Positions 34,063-42,864 of a DNA stretch of 50,789 bases are shown piece after piece. Both the position numbers and the translations under genes were made by a program. The DNA lies in the NCBI GenBank assembly GCA_027487385.1, contig JAIYDS010000019.1, forward strand, positions 1-50,789, written 5' to 3'. The DNA comes from Acetobacteraceae bacterium (GTDB taxonomy: Bacteria; Pseudomonadota; Alphaproteobacteria; Acetobacterales; Acetobacteraceae). The first letter of the stretch is position 1. Every line of letters begins with the position of its first letter. The notes beneath the pieces were generated by a model. That model was given only the letters and a program-made list of their open reading frames with translations, was not told where the DNA came from and searched no databases.

Positions 34063-35259
34063 TCACGCCCCGGCCGGCCGCCGCATCAGCACCAGCCCCA
34101 CCACCAGCGCCGGCAGGCCGGAGACGGCGAAGCCCAGGCCATGGCTGCCGGTGAGCCAGAGCAGCAGCGCATAGATCAGCGGCAGCAGCAGCCCGCCCAG
34201 CTGCCCGAAGGAGAGCACGCCCCCCGTGGCGCCGCCGCGCATCCCAGGGGGCGCCAGCCGCGCGGCCTCGGCCAGCAGCACCCCATGCCAGGACATGGCG
34301 CTGGCGCTGAGCAGGCTCGCCGTGAGCCCGATCACCAGCACCGGCCAGGAGGGCCCGTAGAAGCCCATCACCCCCGTGCTCGCCGCCATGCCCAGCGCCA
34401 ACCCGCCCAGCATGGCCCGTGGCGTCACCACCGTGCTGCCGAGCCAGCCCCAGAAGATGCGGCAGGGCACGGCGACGAACATGGCGATGGCGAAGATGAA
34501 GCCGGCCAGGCTCAGGCTATGGCCGAGATCCACGAGGTAGAGGATGAAGTAGGAGGTGAAGACCGTCTGCAGGCCGTTGAAGGCGAAGCAGGCGAAGGAG
34601 AGGTTGCGCAATTCGGGCGTCGCGATGACCGCGGTGATGGTGGTCTTGAAGTCGGAGAGGTGGAAGCGCCGGCTGGGCACGCGGTCGGAATCGAATTCCC
34701 GGCGCGTGGGTTGCAGCAGCAGCGCGAAGACCAGGCAGGAGATGGCCGCGACATCGAGCGCGAGGCGCCAACCGCCCCAGAGCGTGATGGCGGGCCCCGC
34801 GAGCCCGGCCAGAAGCAGGCCGGCCGGCACCGCCGTCTGCTTCACGGAAAACACCAGCGGCGCATATTTCGGCGGTGAATAGCGGCCCAGCAGATGCGAA
34901 CTCGCCGGCGTGGAAATCGCCGAACCGCCGCCGCCGATGATGGCCGAGAGCGCCAGCAGCCAGATCAGCCCCGAGGAGGCGGCGAAGAGCCCCACCGCCA
35001 GCAGCACCAGCGCCAGCTGGCTCATCCTGAGCGCGCCATAGCGGATGATGAAGCTGCCGCAGCCCAGCTGGAAGGCCAGCGCCGCGATGGCGATCAGGCT
35101 GACATAGACCCCCACCCAGGCGGCATCGATGCCCAGATCGGTGATGATGGCGGGCGCGATGACGCTGGGCAGGCTGCGGCCGAGCGAGGCGAAGCTCTGC
35201 TGCACGAACATGACGCCCAGCGCCAGCAGCAGAAGATTGGTCTCGCGCCCCCAGCGCAT
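34063..35259 (-). CDS. MFS transporter
   Basis: A 398-residue inner-membrane permease with about twelve helices and the major-facilitator two-half layout. The loop after helix 2 (SFIIRYGALRMSQ) and the central cytosolic loop rich in Arg (QPTRREFDSDRVPSRRF) are visible. ATG 35259 lies eight bases after the stop of the FMN-monooxygenase gene, so the two share a transcript. It most likely imports or exports the monooxygenase substrate or product. Subfamily not determined. Confidence 0.87.
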   Translation of the reverse strand: MRWGRETNLLLLALGVMFVQQSFASLGRSLPSVIAPAIITDLGIDAAWVGVYVSLIAIAALAFQLGCGSFIIRYGALRMSQLALVLLAVGLFAASSGLIWLLALSAIIGGGGSAISTPASSHLLGRYSPPKYAPLVFSVKQTAVPAGLLLAGLAGPAITLWGGWRLALDVAAISCLVFALLLQPTRREFDSDRVPSRRFHLSDFKTTITAVIATPELRNLSFACFAFNGLQTVFTSYFILYLVDLGHSLSLAGFIFAIAMFVAVPCRIFWGWLGSTVVTPRAMLGGLALGMAASTGVMGFYGPSWPVLVIGLTASLLSASAMSWHGVLLAEAARLAPPGMRGGATGGVLSFGQLGGLLLPLIYALLLWLTGSHGLGFAVSGLPALVVGLVLMRRPAGA

Positions 35260-35267
35260 GCGTTTCC

Positions 35268-36581
35268 CTATCCCGCGAAGAGCCGGTTGGCGGGCCGCGC
35301 CAGCCCCAGATGGTCACGCAGCATGGTCCCGGAATAGTCGCGCCGGAAGAGGCCCCGGGCCTGGAGGATGGGAACCACCTGGTCCACGAAGTCATCGAAG
35401 CTGCCCGGGAAGTAGGGCGGCAGGATGTTGAAGCCATCCGCGGCCTTCTCGGTGAACCAGAGTTCCAGCGTGTCGGCGATGCTCTCGGGCGTGCCGCAGA
35501 TCACCCAATGGCCGCGCGCGGCACCCGTGAGATTGTGCAGGTCGCGCCAGGTCATCTTCTCGCGCTTGGCCTTGGCCAGCATGGTGCGGGCGAAGCCGTG
35601 CGAGCTGTCGGGCAAGGGCAGCTCCGGCACCAGCTCATCCATCGGGAAGCCCGAGACATCCACGCCGAGGCGCTGCGAGAGGAGCGTGGCGGCGTTGCTG
35701 CCGGTGACGAAGCCTTGCAGCGTGTTCAGCTTCTCCCGCGCTTCCGCCTCCGTCGCGCCGATCACGGGCATGACGCCGGGCAGCAGCGCGATGTCGGATT
35801 CCACGCGGCCATATTTGGGCAGCAGGTCCTTCAGCGCGCGATAGGCGATCTTCGCCTCGTCGAGATCCTGCACCACCGAGAACACCACATCCGCCGTGCG
35901 CGCGGCGAGTGCCAGGCCAGGCTCCGAACTGCCGGCCTGGAGGATGATGGGCTGGCCCTGCGGGCAGCGGCCGATGTTCAGCGGCCCCTTCACCTGGAAG
36001 AATTCGCCCTTGTGGTTCAGCTCGCGGACCTTGTCGGGGTTGATGTATTGCCCGGTCTCGCGATCGGCGATGATGGCGCCATCCTCCCAGCAATCCCAAA
36101 GCCCGCGCACCACATCCACGAATTCCTCCGCCACTTCGTAGCGCGCGGCGTGGCGCGGATGCTCGCGCCCGAAATTCGCGGCGGCCCGCGCGCCGGAGCT
36201 GGTGACGGCATTCCAGGCCGCCCGCCCGCCGCTCAGATGATCCAGCGAGGCAAAGGCGCGGGCCACGGAAAACGGCTCGCCATAGGTGGTGGAGGAGGTG
36301 GCGCCGAGGCCCAGATGCGTCGTCGTCGCGGCCAGCGCCGCCAGCATGGTGATGGGCTCGAAGCGGGCGGTGAAGGAGGGGTGGTCATTCACACCGGCCA
36401 CCAGGCTGTCACCCAGGAAGAGCAGGTCGAACTTGCCGCGCTCGGCAATGCGGGCGATCTCCTGGATCACGGGCAGGCTCTGGAAGCTGTCGGCCGCGCC
36501 CGGATAGCGCCAGCCGGCGATGTGATTGCCGGTGCCGAGGACGAAGACACCCAGATGCATCTGGCGCGGCGGGTTCTGCAT
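35268..36581 (-). CDS. FMN-dependent monooxygenase, NtaA/SnaA/DszA family (copy 1)
   Basis: A 437-residue luciferase-like (LLM) flavoprotein. Family segments are AERGKFDLLFLGDS, SSTTYGEPFSVARAFASLDHLSGGRAAWNAVTS, FQVKGPLNIGRCPQGQP, LQAGSSEPGLALAA and the C-terminal GLFRRDYSGTMLRDHLGL. Members use reduced FMN from a separate reductase to cleave C-S or C-N bonds in nitrilotriacetate, EDTA, dibenzothiophene sulfone or streptogramins. No flavin reductase is visible in the window. ATG 36581 follows AGGAGACC. It is divergent from an oligopeptide-type binding protein and a second copy of itself. Confidence 0.92.
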   Translation of the reverse strand: MQNPPRQMHLGVFVLGTGNHIAGWRYPGAADSFQSLPVIQEIARIAERGKFDLLFLGDSLVAGVNDHPSFTARFEPITMLAALAATTTHLGLGATSSTTYGEPFSVARAFASLDHLSGGRAAWNAVTSSGARAAANFGREHPRHAARYEVAEEFVDVVRGLWDCWEDGAIIADRETGQYINPDKVRELNHKGEFFQVKGPLNIGRCPQGQPIILQAGSSEPGLALAARTADVVFSVVQDLDEAKIAYRALKDLLPKYGRVESDIALLPGVMPVIGATEAEAREKLNTLQGFVTGSNAATLLSQRLGVDVSGFPMDELVPELPLPDSSHGFARTMLAKAKREKMTWRDLHNLTGAARGHWVICGTPESIADTLELWFTEKAADGFNILPPYFPGSFDDFVDQVVPILQARGLFRRDYSGTMLRDHLGLARPANRLFAG

Positions 36582-36724
36582 CAAAGCCGGTCTCCTTGCT
36601 GGCGCGCCCGCCCGCTTCCTGGGCGGCGTCGTGCGGCGGGGCGATATCTGGCCCGGCTTTGGGCTTGTGGCGCAAGGCCGCCCCGGCGTGTGATCCTGCC
36701 GAAATCCGTGTGGAGATGGCGAAG

Positions 36725-38299
36725 ATGAAGATGCGATATGGGGCGCTGGCCGCCCTTCTGCTGGCCGCGCAGCCGGCGGCGGCACAGAACCTGCGCATCG
36801 CCATGAAGGCGGCGGTGGACAGCTCGGACCCGCACCTCACCTTCACGCCCAACCGCAATGTGCAGCTGCATGTCTTCGAGACGCTGCTGACCCAGAACGC
36901 GCAGCTGCGCGCTGAGGCGGGGTTGGCGGAATCCTGGCGCGCGATTGACCCGCTGACCTGGGAGTTCAAGCTGCGCCCCGGCGTGAACTTCCATGATGGC
37001 AGCCCGCTGACGGCGGGTGATGTGGCCTTCTCCATCCGCCGCGCCCAGGCGGCCCAGGGCCCGCGCACCTATGCGAGTGCCGTGCGCAACATCACTGAAA
37101 TCGAGGTGGTGGATGCACTCACCCTGCGGGTGAAGACCCGCACGCCCACGCCGTTGCAGCCGCATTTCCTCGTCGCCATCGCCATCCTGAACGAGCGCGG
37201 CGCCACCGACGCGACCGAGGCCGATTTCAATGGCGGCCGCGCGGCGCTCGGCACCGGCCCCTATCGCTGGATCCGCTGGACGCCCAACCAGGATGTGGTG
37301 CTGGAACGCAGCACCAATTGGCGCGGCCCGGCCGAGCCCTGGGCGCGCGTGACCTATCGCTTCATCTCCAATGACAGCGCGCGCGTGGCCGCACTCCTGG
37401 CCGGCGATGTGGATGTGATTGATACCGTCCCCTCCGGCCTGCATGAGCGCATCCAGAATGACCAGCGCACGCAGCTTGTCTCCGGCGACAGCATCTTCAC
37501 GCACTACTTCTACCTCGACAGCATGAGCGCCAGCATCCCCAACGCCACGGGTGCCGATGGCCAACCGCTCGCCTCGAACCCGCTGCGGGACCAGCGCGTG
37601 CGCCAGGCGATGACGCATGCCATCAACCGCCGCGCCTTGGCCGAGCGTGTGATGGAAGGCGGCGCCACGCCGGCCAACCAGGTGGCGGCTCCCGGCTTCA
37701 GCGGGCATGACCCGACGATCCAGCTGCCGGCCTTCGACCCCGCCCTCTCGCGCCGTCTGCTCGCGGAGGCCGGGCTGCCGCAGGGCTTCAACCTCAACCT
37801 GCATTGCACACAGGACCGGTTCGCGGGGGATAGCCGCACCTGCCAGGCCATCGCGCAGATGCTCACGGCCGTCGGCATCCGCACGACGATCGAGGCGCTG
37901 CCCATGCCCATCTATCTGCGCCGCAGCGCGACGCTGCTGCCGAGCGGGGTGCCGGAGCTGAGTGCGCATCTCTCCATCTTCGGCTCCTCCAGCGGCCTGG
38001 CCAGCGAAGGGTTGACGGCGCTGGTGCGCACGCCGAACGCGGCCCGCGCCCATGGCGGCTGGAACCGCACGCGCTATTCCAACCCGGAGATGGACCGGCT
38101 GCTGGACGTGGCGGACAGCACCTTCGACGAGGCCGAGCGCGACGCCGCGACCCGCGCCGCCGTGCGCTTCGCCATCGAGAACCAGGCGCTGCTGCCCATC
38201 TTCTTCACGCGCTCCACCTGGGGCGTGCGGCGCGGGCTGCGCCTGACGCCGCGCGGTGACCAATACACCATGGCGACCGAGATCCGGCCGGTTCCATGA
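36725..38299 (+). CDS. ABC-type oligopeptide/dipeptide-like substrate-binding protein
   Basis: A 524-residue periplasmic binding protein of family 5 (DppA/OppA-like): signal peptide to about residue 21 (ALLLAAQPAAAQ), LTPNRN-type N-terminal lobe with WEFKLRPGVNFHDG, the family word RDQRVRQAMTHAINR, and a closing lobe. The start may also be ATG 36716, nine bases earlier; 36725 has GGAG at a better distance. No permease or ATPase gene is in the window, so it depends on components elsewhere. It heads the forward catabolic run, and the family also carries nickel, heme and small opines, so the ligand is open. Confidence 0.9.
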   Translation: MKMRYGALAALLLAAQPAAAQNLRIAMKAAVDSSDPHLTFTPNRNVQLHVFETLLTQNAQLRAEAGLAESWRAIDPLTWEFKLRPGVNFHDGSPLTAGDVAFSIRRAQAAQGPRTYASAVRNITEIEVVDALTLRVKTRTPTPLQPHFLVAIAILNERGATDATEADFNGGRAALGTGPYRWIRWTPNQDVVLERSTNWRGPAEPWARVTYRFISNDSARVAALLAGDVDVIDTVPSGLHERIQNDQRTQLVSGDSIFTHYFYLDSMSASIPNATGADGQPLASNPLRDQRVRQAMTHAINRRALAERVMEGGATPANQVAAPGFSGHDPTIQLPAFDPALSRRLLAEAGLPQGFNLNLHCTQDRFAGDSRTCQAIAQMLTAVGIRTTIEALPMPIYLRRSATLLPSGVPELSAHLSIFGSSSGLASEGLTALVRTPNAARAHGGWNRTRYSNPEMDRLLDVADSTFDEAERDAATRAAVRFAIENQALLPIFFTRSTWGVRRGLRLTPRGDQYTMATEIRPVP

Positions 38300-39627
38300 T
38301 GCATCTCGCGGCCTTCCTCTTCACGCCGGGCAGCCATTCCGCCGGCTGGCGCCATCCGGAAGCGATCCCGGAATGCGACATGGAATTCGCGCAATATGTC
38401 CGCATCGCCCAGGCGGCCGAGCGCGGCAAGCTGGACACGATCTTCTTCCAGGACACGGTGGCGGTGAATGGCAGCGCCGGGCTGGATGGCGTGCAGGGCT
38501 TCCGCCCCACCCAGGCCCGTCAGGCCTATCTGGAACCCACCACGCTGCTGGCGGCCCTCGCCACGGTGACGAAGCACATCGGTTTGGTGGCGACGGCGAC
38601 CACCACCTATAACGAGCCCTACAACATCGCCCGCCGCTTCGCCTCGATCGACCATATCAGCGGCGGCCGCGCGGGCTGGAACCTGGTCACCTCGCAGATC
38701 GAGGATGAGGCCGGCAATTTCGGCGCCGACCACCACATGCTGCACGCCGAGCGCTATGAACGCGCCGAGGAATTCTATGATGTCGTCGCCGGGCTGTGGG
38801 ACAGCTTCGAGGATGGGGCCATGCTGCGCGACAAGGCGAGCGGCAACTTCATTGACCCTTCGAAGCTTCATCACCTGAATCATCGCGGCAAGCATTTCTC
38901 GGTGCGCGGCCCGCTGAACATGGCGCGATGCCCGCAGGGGCGGCCCATCGTGACGCAGGCGGGGTCCTCGGATGCCGGCATGGAATTGGCGGCCCGCACG
39001 GCCGATCTTGTCTTCACCGCGCAAAGCGAATTGGCCGAGGCGCAGGCCTTCACCAGCGACCTGAAGGCGCGCGCCGCGCGGCATGGCCGTGATCCCGCGC
39101 ATGTGAAGGTGATGCCGGGGCTGATGACCATCATCGGCCGCACGGAGGAGGAGGCGCAGGCGAAATACCGCACGCTGCAAACCCTGCTCTCCGATGCCAA
39201 CGCCATGCGCCTGCTGGCGCGACTCTGCGGCGATCTCGACATCCACAGCTTCCCGCCCGATGCGCCCTTGCCGCCGCTGCCGCCCAGCAATGCCGCCAAG
39301 GCGCGGCAGCAGCATCTGATGGACAAGGCGAAGCGCGAGAACCTCAGCATCATCCAGGTGGCGCGCTATCTCGGCACTTCGCTCGGCCACCAATTGCTGG
39401 TGGGCACGCCCGCCAGCATCGCGGACAGCATGGCGCATTGGGTGGGGCAGGGGGCCTGCGACGGCTTCACCCTGATGTTCCCCTATTACCCGACGCCGCT
39501 GGAGGATTTCGTCGAACTCGTCGTGCCGGAATTGCAGCGGCGCGGGCTGTTCCGGACGGAATATACGGGCCGAACCCTGCGTGACCATCTGGGCCTGCCG
39601 GTGCCGGCGAACCGCCACAGCCGCTGA
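38296..39627 (+). CDS. FMN-dependent monooxygenase, NtaA/SnaA/DszA family (copy 2)
   Basis: A 443-residue paralogue of the divergent gene at 35268. It shares AERGKLDTIFFQDT, the TTTYNEPYNIARRFASIDHISGGRAGWN segment, VRGPLNMARCPQGRP, TQAGSSDAGMELAARTAD and GLFRTEYTGRTLRDHLGLP. The start ATGATG overlaps the stop of the binding-protein gene, so uptake and attack are co-expressed. As with copy 1, it would need FMNH2 from an outside reductase. The two copies differ most in the middle (residues 210-330), the likely substrate pocket, so they may act on different or successive compounds. Confidence 0.92.
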   Translation: MMHLAAFLFTPGSHSAGWRHPEAIPECDMEFAQYVRIAQAAERGKLDTIFFQDTVAVNGSAGLDGVQGFRPTQARQAYLEPTTLLAALATVTKHIGLVATATTTYNEPYNIARRFASIDHISGGRAGWNLVTSQIEDEAGNFGADHHMLHAERYERAEEFYDVVAGLWDSFEDGAMLRDKASGNFIDPSKLHHLNHRGKHFSVRGPLNMARCPQGRPIVTQAGSSDAGMELAARTADLVFTAQSELAEAQAFTSDLKARAARHGRDPAHVKVMPGLMTIIGRTEEEAQAKYRTLQTLLSDANAMRLLARLCGDLDIHSFPPDAPLPPLPPSNAAKARQQHLMDKAKRENLSIIQVARYLGTSLGHQLLVGTPASIADSMAHWVGQGACDGFTLMFPYYPTPLEDFVELVVPELQRRGLFRTEYTGRTLRDHLGLPVPANRHSR

Positions 39628-39645
39628 CGCTTGCTCTTGTGCGCC

Positions 39646-39660
39646 GGCCCCACCGGGGCC
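39646..39660 (+). other. Short hairpin in the operon spacer
   Basis: GGCCCC-ACC-GGGGCC can fold into a six-base stem in the 84-base gap between monooxygenase 2 and the biotin carrier gene. It lacks a U-tract, so it may stabilise or process mRNA rather than terminate it. Confidence 0.3.
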
Positions 39661-39711
39661 AGGATTTCCGCAAGGGGCGCTGTCAAGGCTGGCCCGTTGC
39701 GAGGAAGCACC

Positions 39712-39927
39712 ATGATCACCATCCGCGCCGAAATCGGCGCCTCCGTCTGGAAGATCACGGCTCCGGCCGGAACCACGCTGGCTGAGGATGAGCCCATCCT
39801 CATCCTGGAGTCCATGAAGATGGAAATCCCCATCGCCGCCCCGCATGACGGCACGGTGGTGGAGATCCTGGTGGCGGAGGGCCAGCAGGTCGAGGAAGGC
39901 CAGGCGGTCGCGATTTTTCGCCCATGA
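39712..39927 (+). CDS. Free-standing biotin carboxyl carrier protein
   Basis: A 71-residue biotinyl domain with the modification motif ESMKMEIP; Lys36 should carry biotin. It includes the complete barrel from ITIRAEIGASVWKI to VEEGQAVAIF, with no N-terminal extension. It moves CO2 from biotin carboxylase to carboxyltransferase, here encoded by the next two genes. ATG 39712 follows GAGGAAG. In most propionyl-CoA or methylcrotonyl-CoA carboxylases this domain is fused to the carboxylase; being split and this short it resembles the carriers of acetyl-CoA carboxylase-like or urea/amide carboxylase systems. Confidence 0.92.
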   Translation: MITIRAEIGASVWKITAPAGTTLAEDEPILILESMKMEIPIAAPHDGTVVEILVAEGQQVEEGQAVAIFRP

Positions 39928-39937
39928 GGGAGAACCG

Positions 39938-41308
39938 GTGACCGGCCCCGTCCTCATTGCCAATCGCGGCGAGATCGCGGTGCGCATCGCGCGGACCTGC
40001 CGCAAGCTGGGCTGGCCCAGCATCGCGGTGTTTTCGGATGCCGACGCCGCCGCCCTGCATGTCGAAGCCGCCGACCGCGCCGAGCATGTCGGCCCGCCCC
40101 ATCCGCGCGAGAGCTACCTCTGCATCCCCGCGATCATCGCCGCCGCCGAGCGCAGCGGCGCGCGCTATGTGCATCCCGGCTACGGCTTCCTCTCGGAGAA
40201 CGCGGACTTCGCCGAAGCCTGTGCCAAGGCCGGCCTGATCTTCATCGGTCCCCCGCCATCCGCGATCCGCGCCATGGGCGGCAAGGCCGCGGCGCGCGTC
40301 CTGGCGGAGAAGGCCGGCGTGCCCTGCCTGCCCGGCCATGCGGGCGAGGGCCTGGCCGAAGCGGCCGAGCGCATCGGCTATCCCGTCATGGTGAAGGCCA
40401 TCGGCGGCGGCGGCGGGCGTGGCATGCGCCGCGTGGCGCGCGCCGAGGACCTCGCCGCCGCGCTGGACGCAGCCCGCCGTGAGGCCGCGATCTTCGGCGA
40501 TGACCGGCTGATGCTGGAAAAGCTGGTGGAGCCCGCGCGCCACATCGAGGTGCAGATCCTCGCTGATGCGCATGGCCATGTCCTGCACCTGCACGAACGC
40601 GACTGCACGCTGCAACGCCGCCATCAGAAGCTGGTGGAGGAATGCCCAGCCCCCGGCATGGATGCCGCGCTGCGTGCCGAGCTCGGCCGTCGCGCCTGCG
40701 CGCTGGCCCGCGCCGTCGGCTATGTCGGCGCCGGCACGGTGGAGTTCATCGCGGAAGCGCCGCTGCACCCCGATCGCATCTGGTTCATGGAGATGAACAC
40801 GCGCTTGCAGGTGGAGCATCCGGTGACGGAAATGGTCACGGGGCTCGACCTCGTGGAGTGGCAGCTCCGCATCGCGGCGGGCGAGGCGCTGCCCTTCACC
40901 CAGGAGGATATCCGCCTGGACGGCCACGCCGTGGAAGCGCGGCTTTGCGCCGAGGATGCGGCGCGCAACTTCCTGCCCTCGCCCGGGCGCCTGAACCGGC
41001 TGGACTTGCCGCGCGAAGCGCCCGGATTGCGCGTCGATGCCGGCTTCCGCGCGGGAGACCTGCTCACGCCCTATTACGATTCCATGATCGCCAAGCTCAT
41101 CGCCCATGCGCCCACGCGCGAGGCCGCGCTGGCGCAACTGGCCGAGGCGCTGGATGCCGTCCGGGCCGAGGGCGTGCGGATCAACGCCCCCTTCCTCGCC
41201 GCCGCCCTGCGTTCGCCTGAAATGCGCGAGGCCCGCATGACCACCGGCCTCCTGGAGGCCGCCCGCAAGCGCCTGGTCGAAGAGACCCTGAAGGAACAAG
41301 CCGCATGA
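39938..41308 (+). CDS. Biotin carboxylase subunit of an acyl-CoA carboxylase
   Basis: A 456-residue ATP-grasp enzyme that carboxylates biotin with bicarbonate and ATP. Motifs: VLIANRGEIAVRIARTCR at the N-terminus, PGYGFLSEN, KAIGGGGGRGMR (nucleotide loop), HIEVQILAD, RDCTLQRRHQKLVEE (catalytic), FMEMNTRLQVEHPVTE around residue 285, and a short C-terminal domain. Length matches stand-alone AccC-type proteins and lacks the biotinyl extension, consistent with the separate carrier gene just upstream. GTG at 39938 is preceded by GAGGGAGA and starts ten bases after the carrier stop. Confidence 0.94.
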   Translation: MTGPVLIANRGEIAVRIARTCRKLGWPSIAVFSDADAAALHVEAADRAEHVGPPHPRESYLCIPAIIAAAERSGARYVHPGYGFLSENADFAEACAKAGLIFIGPPPSAIRAMGGKAAARVLAEKAGVPCLPGHAGEGLAEAAERIGYPVMVKAIGGGGGRGMRRVARAEDLAAALDAARREAAIFGDDRLMLEKLVEPARHIEVQILADAHGHVLHLHERDCTLQRRHQKLVEECPAPGMDAALRAELGRRACALARAVGYVGAGTVEFIAEAPLHPDRIWFMEMNTRLQVEHPVTEMVTGLDLVEWQLRIAAGEALPFTQEDIRLDGHAVEARLCAEDAARNFLPSPGRLNRLDLPREAPGLRVDAGFRAGDLLTPYYDSMIAKLIAHAPTREAALAQLAEALDAVRAEGVRINAPFLAAALRSPEMREARMTTGLLEAARKRLVEETLKEQAA

Positions 41309-42864
41309 CCTGGCAACCCGAACTCGACGAATTGCGCGCGCGCGAAGCGGAGGCGCGCAAGCTCGGCGGCGAGGACAAGATCGCGCGGCAGCATGCGGGC
41401 GGGCGGCTCACCGTGCGCGAGCGCATCGAGGGCGTGATCGATCCCGGCAGCTTTCACGAAATCGGCGCCATCGCGGGCCAGGCGGAATATGCGCCGGACG
41501 GCAGGCTGAAGGCGCTGACGCCGTCCAACTGCGTGATGGGCCGCGCCCAGGTGGAAGGCCGCCCCGTGGTGGTGGTGGGCGATGACTTCACCGTCCGCGG
41601 CGGTTCGGCGGATGCGACCATCCGCGAGAAGCCGATCATGGCCGAACGCATGGCGCATGAATATCGCCTGCCGATCATCCGCATCATCGAGGGCTCGGGC
41701 GGCGGCGGTTCGGTGAAGACCATCGAGACGACGGGCCGCGCGAACCTGCCCGGCGGCGTGGGCGGCACCATGCTCTACCACTACACCGGCGCCAATCTGA
41801 GCATGGTGCCGGTGGTGGGGCTGGGCCTCGGTTCCGTCGCGGGCCTGGGCGCCGCGCGGCTCGCCGCCAGCCACTACTCGGTGATGACCAAGGAGACTTC
41901 GGCCATGTTCGTCGCCGGCCCGCCGGTGGTGAAGCGGCTGGGTGAGGATCTGACGAAGCAGGAACTGGGCGGCTGGGAGATCCAGACCAAGGCCGGCGCC
42001 GTGGATCACGCCGTGGACAGCGAGGCGGAGGCCTTCGAATGCGCGCGCCGCTTCCTCTCCTACCTGCCTTCCTCGGTCCACGGCCTGCCGCCCGTTACCG
42101 CGGCCACGGATGATCCCAACCGGCGCGAGGAAAAGCTCTTCACCCATATCCCGCGTGACCGGCGGCGCGTCTATCAGATGCGCCCCATCATCAACATGGT
42201 CGTGGACCAGGGCAGCTTCTTCGAGATGGGCCGGATGTTCGGCCGCAGCATCATCACCGGCCTCGCGCGCCTCAACGGCAAGCCGGTTGCGCTGATGGCG
42301 AGCGACCCCTTCTTCTATGGCGGCTCCTGGACCGCCGATGCCTGCGCCAAGATCATCCGCTTCGTGGACCTGGCCGAGACCTTCCACCTCCCCGTCGTCT
42401 ATCTCCAGGACTGCCCCGGCTTCATGGTGGGCCTGGCCGCCGAGAAGGCGGCCACCATCCGCCTTGGCGTGCGCGCCATGGCGGCGGTGAACCAGGCAAG
42501 CGTGCCCTGGTGCACCATGATCATCCGCAACGCCTTCGGTGTCGCCGGCGTGGTGCATCAGCCGGCCGGGCGCTACTCGCCGCGCTATGCCTGGCTCTCC
42601 GCCCGCTGGGGCTCGCTGCCTTTGGAGGGCGGCATCGAGGCCGCCTATAGCGCCGAGATCGCGGCGGCCGCGGACCCCGTGGCGAAGCTCGCGGAGATCG
42701 AGGACCGGCTGAACCAGCTCCGCAGCCCCTTCCGCACCGCCGAGGCCTTCTGGGTGGAAGAGATCATTGACCCACGCGATACGAGGAGGTTGCTGTGCGA
42801 ATTCGCCGATCTGGCCTGGCCGCTGCTCACCCCCACCCCCAGCGCGCTGCGCATGCGGCCATGA
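41305..42864 (+). CDS. Acyl-CoA carboxylase carboxyltransferase subunit
   Basis: A 519-residue carboxyltransferase with both crotonase-like halves. The N-terminal half contains GGRLTVRERIEGVIDPGSFHE, GDDFTVRGGSAD and an oxyanion segment SGGGGSVKTIETTG; the C-terminal half contains QMRPIINMVVDQGSFFEMG, LQDCPGFMVGLAAE and GRYSPRYAWLSA. It transfers CO2 from carboxybiotin to an acyl-CoA or related acyl acceptor. Substrate-defining residues cannot be assigned by eye; it is neither obviously propionyl- nor methylcrotonyl-specific. Its start overlaps the biotin carboxylase stop and its stop overlaps the Bug gene start (ATGA both times), so the unit is one transcript. Confidence 0.91.
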   Translation: MTWQPELDELRAREAEARKLGGEDKIARQHAGGRLTVRERIEGVIDPGSFHEIGAIAGQAEYAPDGRLKALTPSNCVMGRAQVEGRPVVVVGDDFTVRGGSADATIREKPIMAERMAHEYRLPIIRIIEGSGGGGSVKTIETTGRANLPGGVGGTMLYHYTGANLSMVPVVGLGLGSVAGLGAARLAASHYSVMTKETSAMFVAGPPVVKRLGEDLTKQELGGWEIQTKAGAVDHAVDSEAEAFECARRFLSYLPSSVHGLPPVTAATDDPNRREEKLFTHIPRDRRRVYQMRPIINMVVDQGSFFEMGRMFGRSIITGLARLNGKPVALMASDPFFYGGSWTADACAKIIRFVDLAETFHLPVVYLQDCPGFMVGLAAEKAATIRLGVRAMAAVNQASVPWCTMIIRNAFGVAGVVHQPAGRYSPRYAWLSARWGSLPLEGGIEAAYSAEIAAAADPVAKLAEIEDRLNQLRSPFRTAEAFWVEEIIDPRDTRRLLCEFADLAWPLLTPTPSALRMRP

